A stretch of 16,106 nucleotides of DNA from Candidatus Cloacimonadota bacterium (GTDB taxonomy: Bacteria > Cloacimonadota > Cloacimonadia > Cloacimonadales > TCS61), in assembly GCA_016931665.1 (NCBI GenBank), contig JAFGEH010000175.1, forward strand, positions 1 through 16,106. Direction: 5' to 3'. Of this stretch, positions 7,793-14,516 are shown piece by piece (position 1 is the stretch's first letter; the number at the start of each line of letters is the position of its first letter). A program made the position numbers and the translations under genes. The notes under the pieces were generated by a model. It did no database searches and had not been told where the DNA came from. It saw nothing but the letters and a program-made list of their open reading frames with translations.

Positions 7793-8580
7793 TTCAGTTC
7801 CTCCGCCAGTAAAGAGGCACCCAATGCCCCAGTAATAGAAGAATTTTCAGGGATAGTTATTTTACTGTCAAGTATCTTACCTAAAGCTTGGACCATTCCC
7901 TTGTTCAAAGCTACCCCACCAGTAAATACCACTGGTGGTTGCCAGTGAGATTGAGCCAGCAGTTGGCGAATCCGACGCGCGATGGATAAATTCACTGCTT
8001 CGACTATACAATCAGCTCTCTCTCCCTTACTGAGGAGTCCGATGATTTCCGATTCAGCAAAAACCACACAAGTACTGTTAATTTCAAATTGCCCGGACAC
8101 GTTTGGCTGCAGGTCACTGATCTCATCCAGGGTCATGCCCAGAATCGTGGCAACAACTTCCAGAAAACGTCCAGTTCCAGCTGCACATTTATCATTCATA
8201 AAAAATTGATCAACTCTTCCCTGTTCATTCAAAAGAATTATCTTGGAATCCTGTCCGCCTATATCAATCACAGTTCTTGAATGTGGCAGCAGATGCCTTA
8301 CACCTCTGGCCTGGCAGGAAATCTCTGAGATACTCTGTATGCTGAAATCTACTATATTCCTACCGTATCCGGTAGCCACCAGCCGGGCAATACTATTTTG
8401 TTTCAGATTTGCCAGTCGCAGGACCTCTTCATAAAGGTCTCTGGCTGTATGTCTGGGATTAATGCCGGTATCACGTATTCCTGCCCGGAGAACCTTGCCA
8501 GCCTGCTGTATCACCAGTTTAGTAGTCCGGGATCCCACATCAATTCCGGCAGTTATTGGTTTAATGTCCACTTGAGTCAT
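7789..8580 (-). CDS. BadF/BadG/HgdC-type ATPase, CoA-substrate dehydratase activase, orphan
   Basis: An ASKHA-fold ATPase of 263 residues. Relatives (HgdC, FldI, BadF/BadG) hydrolyse ATP to inject an electron into 2-hydroxyacyl-CoA dehydratases or benzoyl-CoA reductases. Motifs are the phosphate-1 loop AGIDVGSRTTK (11-21), the DIGGQDSK phosphate-2 loop (106-113), NDKCAAGTGRFLE with C132, NSTCVVFAESE with C171, and the adenosine region FTGGVALNKG (219-228). C132 and C171 correspond to the two cysteines per subunit that bridge one 4Fe-4S cluster in the HgdC dimer, so the redox chemistry is predicted intact. The ATG at 8580, two bases after the sirtuin stop, is preferred over ATG 8595 because the latter overlaps the sirtuin and adds residues unusual in the family. 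No dehydratase subunit gene is present in the window, so the redox target is unknown. Confidence 0.9.
   Translation of the reverse strand: MTQVDIKPITAGIDVGSRTTKLVIQQAGKVLRAGIRDTGINPRHTARDLYEEVLRLANLKQNSIARLVATGYGRNIVDFSIQSISEISCQARGVRHLLPHSRTVIDIGGQDSKIILLNEQGRVDQFFMNDKCAAGTGRFLEVVATILGMTLDEISDLQPNVSGQFEINSTCVVFAESEIIGLLSKGERADCIVEAVNLSIARRIRQLLAQSHWQPPVVFTGGVALNKGMVQALGKILDSKITIPENSSITGALGASLLAEELN
7800..7804 (-). promoter_or_regulatory. Strong Shine-Dalgarno fixing a TTG start (TPR gene)
   Basis: The minus strand reads GGAGG, seven bases (AACTGAA), then TTG at 7792. The site lies inside the last codons of the activase gene and decides the TTG start of the TPR-protein gene. Confidence 0.75.
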
Positions 8581-8582
8581 TG

Positions 8583-9302
8583 TTATTCCAGCCATTCATT
8601 TATGAGTCTGGGCAGCAAATCTCCGGTTTTACCCTGATGGAATTCATCCAGAAACAGATAATTTTCCGGTGCTTTGATATCTACACCTACAGTAACAGCG
8701 CCGTAGCTCCTGACAACAGGCAGGAACTGGGCAGCCGGATATACCACTCCGCTGGTGCCAGCTACCAGGAAGAAATCAGTTCTCTCCAGAATCTCGGATA
8801 TTTCAGGCAGGAAATTTGGTAATTCGCCGAACCAGACGACATCGGGCCGCAACTCTCCTCTACAAACAGGACAGACAGGCACCAGAGGGTTAAGGTCAAT
8901 TTCGTTCATGGCGTATTTTTGTCTGCATTTGAGGCAAAAACACCTGTGTAATGAACCATGCATTTCCAGTACTTTGGTATTCCCGGCCTTGAGATGCAGG
9001 CCATCCACATTCTGAGTGATCAGGGTAAAGTTATCCGGATAACGTTTTTCCAGTTTCATCAGGGCTAGATGACCGGGATTTGGTTCAACTTTATGTAATT
9101 GATAATAGCGTGATTTATAGAATTTCCAGACCAGTTCAGGATCTTTCTGAAATGCACCCGGAGTGGCCACCTCTTCCAGGGGGTAATTTTCCCATAATCC
9201 GTTATTATCCCGGAAGGTCTTTATACCCGATTCAGCACTGATGCCGGCTCCAGTGAGCACTGTCATCCGCAGGCGATCATCAATTTTGTATTTGCTTAAC
9301 AT
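8583..9302 (-). CDS. Sir2-family NAD-dependent protein deacylase, class III-like
   Basis: Removes acyl groups from protein lysines, consuming NAD and releasing nicotinamide and O-acyl-ADP-ribose. The protein has 239 residues. The NAD-binding motif GAGISAESGI is at 18-27 followed by KTFR. TQNVDGLH (96-103) and the catalytic histidine in MHGSLH (H115) are present. Zinc ligands are C123/C126 and C144/C147. PDVVWFGE (153-160) and GTSG (182-185) follow. FYKSR contains Y62-X2-R65, the pair that in SIRT5 and CobB binds acidic acyl groups, so desuccinylase/demalonylase activity is possible as well as deacetylation. The ATG at 9302 lies four bases after the M16 peptidase stop and places 15 residues before VLTGAG, normal for the family. 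The frame is open further upstream, but that would overlap the peptidase gene. Shine-Dalgarno is weak, suggesting coupling. cobB would be the nearest symbol, not assigned. Confidence 0.94.
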   Translation of the reverse strand: MLSKYKIDDRLRMTVLTGAGISAESGIKTFRDNNGLWENYPLEEVATPGAFQKDPELVWKFYKSRYYQLHKVEPNPGHLALMKLEKRYPDNFTLITQNVDGLHLKAGNTKVLEMHGSLHRCFCLKCRQKYAMNEIDLNPLVPVCPVCRGELRPDVVWFGELPNFLPEISEILERTDFFLVAGTSGVVYPAAQFLPVVRSYGAVTVGVDIKAPENYLFLDEFHQGKTGDLLPRLINEWLE

Positions 9303-9306
9303 ATTT

Positions 9307-11835
9307 CTAACTGAGAACGTGGATAAAGAAATTGCCGGGATTGAAATATTCCCGGGCAAGGTCATGAATCTGGTCCATACTGACATCATTCAACCGCTGG
9401 TCACGATCCAGGTAATACTGATAGCCAAAACCCAGAACTTCCAGAATGGAGAGAGTCTCTGCCCTGTTCAGCAGGCTTTCTTCTTCCAGTAACCTCTGTC
9501 CCCGGATATAATTTTTGGTCATCTCCAGATCAGCTGAGGAGATGCCATTATCTTTGATATCTTCCAGAATTCTTATGATATGGGCAATAGTTTCTTCCTC
9601 ATTATTTTTATCAACGATTGCAGAAATCAGAAAATATCCCAGATTACGTACCGCCCGGAAATCGAATTCCACACTGTAGGCCAGCCCCCGTTTTTCTCTT
9701 AACTCGTCGAAAAGGATCGAATTCATGTCCCCTCCCACCAGTTGCGCCAGTACATGAAAGGCAGTATTCTTCTGGACCTGCGAAGTGGAACAGGCAAAAC
9801 CTCCCAGGTTGATAACCGATTGATTCATTTTCTTATTAACATTCTTTTTATGGCTCGGACTGGATTGGTAATAAACTTCCTGCGGCAGCCTGCTAACCGG
9901 GCGGGCAGCCTGGGAGAAGAAGCGGTTACATGTTTTCTCCATCTGGAAAAAATCAAAATCTCCAACCAGGGTGAGAGTCATATCCTGCAGGGCATAATAA
10001 TTATCATACCACTGAGTAATCTGCTTTCTGGTTAACCCTCGAACCGATTGCTTGGTACCTTCGCTGCTGATCAGATTGCTCTGTTTCCCGAAGATCATTT
10101 CCTTCCAGAGCTGAACGGCGTAATACTGGGGATAATCGCGGATTCGATCGAAGTTGCTGATATAGGTTCTCTTTAAGTTTTCCAGATAATCTCTGGGAAA
10201 TATGGGCTGCAATACTACTTCAGCCATCAATTCCAGAGATGTATCCAGTAGTTCCGAAAAGCATTTCATATTGAAGGAAGTAGTTTCCGACCGGGGAGAT
10301 ATCCCGAAACTGATACCATTCTGAGAACAGAAATTAATAAACTGCTGATAATTTCTTTTAGAATTACCGTAAAGCATCAGTCCGGAAGTAAGCAGGTTAA
10401 GGCCACGATTGTTTATTCTTTCCTGCAGCTGGGATACTTCGCTGGTAAGGGATATCCCGATGGTAGGCTTACCTTTTACTTTCTTGAAAACAAGTTTCAA
10501 TCCATTATCCAGATTGGTGTTAAAATAATCATTCGTTTCAGAATGAGTTCTGGTCCGAACCGAATTGATTTCCTTCTTCAGGGAGCGTTCATCAGCTAGA
10601 AGTTGCCGGCCAATATGAAAGATATATAAAGATTCGGGTTTGAAATAACGTGATATTACCTTATTGATAACCGGGCGGGTCAGCCGGTTGAGACGGGCGG
10701 GATATTTCAGGAAATTCTCGTACGTAGTGAGCAGTTCTTCAGAACCCAGACTGGAAGCAAGAGATTCTACGTATTCGAAGGTATATTTGTAAAAATAGAT
10801 CATTTCCTTCTTGAATTCTTCGATTTCAATCTCATTCAATCCAAATTCAATCAGGAGCTGCAACTCTTCCAGGAAAACCGAAATGATTCTCTGCAGATCA
10901 GCTTTCTTCTTCGGCATGACGAGGATGATATTCATTCCGTTATTAATACCGCTGAGAGAATGCACTTTTATGCTGTCTACCAACTGCTCCAGATTGAATA
11001 AGCGGGTATATAACCTGGAATTCTTACCAATGGCAAAGGCTTTACAGATCAGCGATAAGGCGTAGGAATCAGGATGTGAATCAGCCACGTCCGGCAGCCC
11101 GAAAGCCAGCATGTCATTGGATATCTTCCTGCTGAAGGAGATCAGCCTTGGCTCGGAAGGGAAAGCCTCTTTCCTGAGCTGTCGGCGACTGAGCGAACGA
11201 TTCTTCCAGCCTGCAAATTGCTCAGGTACTGCCTTCCTGATCTGATCCATAGTGATTGCTCCGCATACAACCAGAAAACAGTTATCGGGGATATAGTATT
11301 TTCGGTAAAATTCCTGGAGATCCGATCTGGTTGCTCCGGTAATATTCCTTATATCACCGATTATCGGATTACGATAAGGATTGTGCTTGAAATAATGCCT
11401 GGGAATTTCCTCGATAAAAAAATCTTCCGGATCATTCTGAAATTGTTTGTGTTCTTCCAGGATAACGCTTTTCTCAGCCCGGAAATCTTCTTCATCATAA
11501 TTGGCATTCTGCACCAGATCGGCCAGAACAGCCAAGCCCTGCTGGAAAAAATCCGCAGGGAGGGTTATATAATAACAGGTAGAATCATATTCAGTATATG
11601 CATTTATGTGCCCGCCCAGATTAGTTACTGTATCCATTACAGAATTCGCCGGGAAATTCAAGGTAGATTTAAATACTAAATGTTCGGTAAAATGGGCAAA
11701 CCCGGATTCTTCCCTGCTTTCCCAAGCTGATCCTATTCGTACATATAATTGAATACATACTAAGGGATTAGAATTATCTATTGCATAAATTACTTTAAGT
11801 CCATTTTCGGTGATGAAGGAAGAGATTTTATCCAT
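9307..11835 (-). CDS. M16 (insulinase/pitrilysin) family zinc metallopeptidase, two fused M16 units
   Basis: An 842-residue peptidase with two M16 repeats in one chain. The first half has the inverted zinc motif HFTEH (H48, E51, H52) and a downstream EKSVILEEHK in which E121 and E128 match the conserved Glu pair, E128 being the likely third zinc ligand. The second half (from about 440, NLDNGLKLVFKKVKG) lacks HXXEH. It keeps the substrate-binding RGLAYS motif (about 715) needed to complete the active site of the clamshell fold. No signal peptide is seen, so it is predicted to be cytoplasmic and to degrade peptides or small proteins. The ATG at 11835 is chosen because AAGGA ends eight bases upstream; ATG 11844 would abut that site and ATG 11862 extends further into folE2. 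It overlaps the folE2 end by 8 bases. Confidence 0.92.
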   Translation of the reverse strand: MDKISSFITENGLKVIYAIDNSNPLVCIQLYVRIGSAWESREESGFAHFTEHLVFKSTLNFPANSVMDTVTNLGGHINAYTEYDSTCYYITLPADFFQQGLAVLADLVQNANYDEEDFRAEKSVILEEHKQFQNDPEDFFIEEIPRHYFKHNPYRNPIIGDIRNITGATRSDLQEFYRKYYIPDNCFLVVCGAITMDQIRKAVPEQFAGWKNRSLSRRQLRKEAFPSEPRLISFSRKISNDMLAFGLPDVADSHPDSYALSLICKAFAIGKNSRLYTRLFNLEQLVDSIKVHSLSGINNGMNIILVMPKKKADLQRIISVFLEELQLLIEFGLNEIEIEEFKKEMIYFYKYTFEYVESLASSLGSEELLTTYENFLKYPARLNRLTRPVINKVISRYFKPESLYIFHIGRQLLADERSLKKEINSVRTRTHSETNDYFNTNLDNGLKLVFKKVKGKPTIGISLTSEVSQLQERINNRGLNLLTSGLMLYGNSKRNYQQFINFCSQNGISFGISPRSETTSFNMKCFSELLDTSLELMAEVVLQPIFPRDYLENLKRTYISNFDRIRDYPQYYAVQLWKEMIFGKQSNLISSEGTKQSVRGLTRKQITQWYDNYYALQDMTLTLVGDFDFFQMEKTCNRFFSQAARPVSRLPQEVYYQSSPSHKKNVNKKMNQSVINLGGFACSTSQVQKNTAFHVLAQLVGGDMNSILFDELREKRGLAYSVEFDFRAVRNLGYFLISAIVDKNNEEETIAHIIRILEDIKDNGISSADLEMTKNYIRGQRLLEEESLLNRAETLSILEVLGFGYQYYLDRDQRLNDVSMDQIHDLAREYFNPGNFFIHVLS

Positions 11836-12619
11836 TAGTTTCATCCTTGCTGCGGGATACACTGGCGTAAGCGTTGTGACTGTGAATGGATTCCAGATTT
11901 TCGGCTTCGACCTGAAAATCAGTTATCCTGTTGTCCTGCATCAGTTTCAGGGTTAGCTCCCGGACAATATCTTCCACGAAGGCGGGATTTTTGTAAGCCT
12001 GTTCTGTAACGAATTTCTCATCAACCCTTTTCAGTAAAGGATAGATCTGGCTGCTGGCCGTATCTTCCACCATTTCGATCAATTCTTCCAGCCAGATAAA
12101 ATCATGGAACCGGACTTTTAGGCTGATAATAGACCTTTGGTTATGAGCACCGAAGTCGCTGATTTCTCTGGAGCAGGGACAGAGTGAAGTTACAGGAACC
12201 TCAACTCCAATTATCAGCTGGAAGTTATTATCCAGAGAAGCTTCGAAAATACAGTTATAAGCCTGCAGGGAAGCGATGCCGGAGACGGGTGCTTTTTTTT
12301 CCATGAAGTAGGGGAATTTTATAGTGGTATAGGCCGCTTCGGCTTTGAGTGCCAATTTGGTTGCCTGCAGGAATTCCTGCAGATTGGGGATAAAATTCTC
12401 CTGGTGGAATCTGTTCAGAACCTCTAGGAATCGGCTCATATGGGTTCCGCGGTGATCATGGGGTAATTGCACGTAGATGTCCAGGTCTGCCACGGTGTGC
12501 TGAGTGCCACGTGCTCTGTCTTCCACAATTATCGGATAGCGTACATTCTTCACTCCAACTTTGTCGATGGTTATCTTGCGTAGATCTGTCTGACTCTGTA
12601 TGTCTACTCTGTTTTTCAT
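11828..12619 (-). CDS. folE2: GTP cyclohydrolase FolE2 (type IB)
   Basis: Converts GTP to 7,8-dihydroneopterin triphosphate, the first step to tetrahydrofolate and also used for queuosine. The protein has 263 residues, standard for the type IB family, which is unrelated in sequence to FolE. Family motifs are VGVKNVRYPI (21-30), GTQHTVADLDIYVQLP, RGTHMSRF (57-64), SLCPCSREIS with the active-site C147, GAHNQRS (H159), and NLESIHSHNAYA (H246, H248) near the C-terminus. The ATG at 12619 has AAGGA six bases upstream. It follows apbE by 17 bases and its last 8 bases overlap the M16 peptidase start. Type IB enzymes are metal-flexible and in many bacteria are used under zinc limitation; no zinc-responsive operator was recognised here. 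Confidence 0.96.
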   Translation of the reverse strand: MKNRVDIQSQTDLRKITIDKVGVKNVRYPIIVEDRARGTQHTVADLDIYVQLPHDHRGTHMSRFLEVLNRFHQENFIPNLQEFLQATKLALKAEAAYTTIKFPYFMEKKAPVSGIASLQAYNCIFEASLDNNFQLIIGVEVPVTSLCPCSREISDFGAHNQRSIISLKVRFHDFIWLEELIEMVEDTASSQIYPLLKRVDEKFVTEQAYKNPAFVEDIVRELTLKLMQDNRITDFQVEAENLESIHSHNAYASVSRSKDETNG

Positions 12620-12636
12620 GATAAATCCTTTTTATC

Positions 12637-13623
12637 TCATTCCAGAAAATCAGCAAATCCGTCAGTTTGCCGGGAAGATAACCCGCTGGTGGTTTCGAAG
12701 AAAATTATTGCTTCCAGCCCCGGAAGTGAGTCAGCCAGGGCAATGGCTTTCCCGGCCGGTAAAAGAAAAAGGGCCGTGGAATAGGCATCGGCTATAACGG
12801 CGGTGGAGGCAATTACTGTTACTGATATATTATTCATGGCCGGATACCCTGTTAACGGGTTCAGAAGATGATGATACCGCACACCATCAAGGAAGAAACT
12901 ACGCTCATAATCACCGGAAGTGGCTATGGCCGCATCCTTGATTCGGATAACTTTGATCACTTCATTTTTTTCTTCCCGCGGATGCTGAATACCAATGCGT
13001 AATGGTTTTTTCTGACCGAAAAGCCGGATATCTCCCCCGGCATTGATGATTGCGGAAAGAACTTCCTGTTTTTCCAGATAATTACATAGCCGGTCGATAA
13101 TATAGCCTTTGGCCAGACTACCCAGATTAAGTTTAACACCAGCTGGGCGGACAAGTGAATCCTGCCTGATCAGAATTTTATCATATCCTACAAAAGAGAG
13201 AGCTTGTTCAATTTCTACGACCAGGGGTACTTGGCCAGCTTCAAAATCCCAGATTTCAGTTAGAGCTCCAACAGAAAGATCATATAATGAATCGGACTGC
13301 AAATAGAGATCCCGGCCGATCTGCAGCATATCATGAATACCTGATGTGATAGAAACAGTATCCGATTCTGAGAGATTAATATTCTGTATTATGCTGTTTT
13401 CCTGGTAATAGGACAATTCCTGGTCCAGGCTGTCCACCAGAGTAAAACATCTGCTGAGCAGCTCATTTGAAGCAGGGTTTCTGGATGTGATAGTTATTTC
13501 GACAATTGTATCAAGCAGGAACTGGCTGCCAGTGACTGTATATGTCCTGCGTTTATGAAGAAAATATCCGCCGGCCAGCAGAATAATCAACAGTATGATA
13601 TTGATGACATCTTTTCGTTTCAT
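12637..13623 (-). CDS. apbE: FAD:protein FMN transferase ApbE, membrane-anchored
   Basis: Attaches FMN covalently to Thr/Ser of target flavoproteins such as Rnf/Nqr subunits, using FAD and Mg2+, normally outside the cytoplasmic membrane. The protein has 328 residues. An N-terminal positively charged start and a single hydrophobic helix (about 7-22) act as anchor; no lipobox Cys is present, unlike many ApbE lipoproteins. Core motifs are LNLGSLAKGYIIDR (165-178, usually LGGIAKGY), NAGGDIRLFG (194-203), IATSGDYERSF (233-243), HHLLNPLTGYP (251-261, the H-X-X-(D/N)-P-X-TG motif) and the metal-site region VIADAYSTALF (276-286). The ATG at 13623 follows a 125-base AT-rich gap, so apbE probably leads the six-gene run. 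No Rnf or Nqr genes are in the window, so its client is not known. Confidence 0.94.
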   Translation of the reverse strand: MKRKDVINIILLIILLAGGYFLHKRRTYTVTGSQFLLDTIVEITITSRNPASNELLSRCFTLVDSLDQELSYYQENSIIQNINLSESDTVSITSGIHDMLQIGRDLYLQSDSLYDLSVGALTEIWDFEAGQVPLVVEIEQALSFVGYDKILIRQDSLVRPAGVKLNLGSLAKGYIIDRLCNYLEKQEVLSAIINAGGDIRLFGQKKPLRIGIQHPREEKNEVIKVIRIKDAAIATSGDYERSFFLDGVRYHHLLNPLTGYPAMNNISVTVIASTAVIADAYSTALFLLPAGKAIALADSLPGLEAIIFFETTSGLSSRQTDGFADFLE

Positions 13624-13748
13624 GTTTTCTTAAATATCCTTAAAAATAAACACTTAACAATATATTTAGGTCAAAAAAAACTGTTTATATATTTTGTCAA
13701 ATAGATAAAACGCGGGAAAAGGAATATAAATGATTTTTGGATAATCTG
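13624..13748 (-). promoter_or_regulatory. AT-rich intergenic region, probable promoter of the apbE-folE2-peptidase-sirtuin run
   Basis: The gap between recO and apbE is clearly AT-richer than the genes. On the minus strand it contains a consensus TTGACA (13700-13695) and, 26 bases further on, TTGACC (13674-13669). The second has TTTATT (13650-13645) at an 18-base spacing as a fair -10; the first has no good -10 at the usual distance. A T8 run (13680-13673) precedes and overlaps the second element. No strong hairpin follows recO. The promoter assignment is inference. Confidence 0.4.
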
Positions 13749-14510
13749 TTAGGGACGATAATACTCCAGGCTTTTCAGATGAAAACCTGTATGAAGATGT
13801 TCAGAGAAGTGGAGGAAGAGGATCTGGTTTATTTCCTGAATGGTGGCTGGCGATATGATCATCTCCTGGAGATAATTACCGATATTTTTCATTTTAACCA
13901 GCAAATCAGCCGTTTCAGGCATTATCGGTATGGAAAGGGATCCAGATTGTTGCTGATGGCAATAGCTACAGAGAAAGCCGTTTCCGGAAGGATAAAAAGC
14001 AGCAGGAGTGTTTTCCGATTTCCCGCATATCACACAAAGCTGCAGATCAAACTCTATCCCGAAGATACGAAGAATTCTCAGCAAAAAACGCCAGAAGATA
14101 GCTATCCCATTGTGTGATGTTGAGATAAGAGTATCGAAGTATCTGATGGTGAGATCATACAGAGCAGAGGCTTCCTCCCTGGGAATTTCCAGTTGGCGAT
14201 AGGTTTCCAGGGCAGATTGCATAAGAATATTGGTATTCAGGTCAATTTCCTGGAAGTAGGATTTGATCAGATTAACTGATTTCAGAATATACCAGGGGGA
14301 TTCCGGTTTACCGGTAAGCCTTATTTCCAGGTCGTTCAGAAGTTCGATCATCCCGGAATCCTTATTATTCTCCCGGCGAATACCCTTGGCAATTACAGAG
14401 ATTTTCCCGGCCTTTTCTGAGAAACATTCCAAGATAAAGCTGGAATCCTTGAAAGGGGTTTTACGGAGAATAAAAGCACGGGTCAGCAGATCGCGGTGAG
14501 CTCCGCTCAT
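13749..14510 (-). CDS. recO: DNA repair protein RecO
   Basis: RecO anneals complementary strands and, with RecR, loads RecA onto SSB-coated gaps in the RecF pathway. The protein has 253 residues, normal length. The N-terminal OB fold shows the typical opening TRAFILRKTPFKDSSFILECFSEKAGKISVIAKGIRR (spanning 10-46). The helical C-terminal part carries a zinc-binding module with C159/C162 (CVIC) and C181/C184 (CSYC), as in many RecO proteins although not in E. coli. The ATG at 14510 lies 6 bases after the glmS stop with GAGGA upstream, so it is probably co-transcribed with glmS. A nearby ATG at 14514 is out of frame. Confidence 0.92.
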   Translation of the reverse strand: MSGAHRDLLTRAFILRKTPFKDSSFILECFSEKAGKISVIAKGIRRENNKDSGMIELLNDLEIRLTGKPESPWYILKSVNLIKSYFQEIDLNTNILMQSALETYRQLEIPREEASALYDLTIRYFDTLISTSHNGIAIFWRFLLRILRIFGIEFDLQLCVICGKSENTPAAFYPSGNGFLCSYCHQQQSGSLSIPIMPETADLLVKMKNIGNYLQEMIISPATIQEINQILFLHFSEHLHTGFHLKSLEYYRP

Positions 14511-14516
14511 ACATCC

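Noticed and set aside
9303..9389. Longer sirtuin starting at 9389
   Set aside because: It would overlap the peptidase gene by about 80 bases and add residues absent from Sir2 proteins; ATG 9302 is the natural start.
11218..11679. 153-residue plus-strand open frame antisense to the M16 peptidase
   Set aside because: It is Ile/Phe-rich, as expected for an antisense frame, lies over the conserved zinc-peptidase domain and has no supporting signals.
13629..13657. Three CTTAA motifs on the plus strand before apbE as possible iterons
   Set aside because: Spacing is unequal (10 and 14 bases), the motif is short and the region is AT-rich, so chance is a sufficient explanation.
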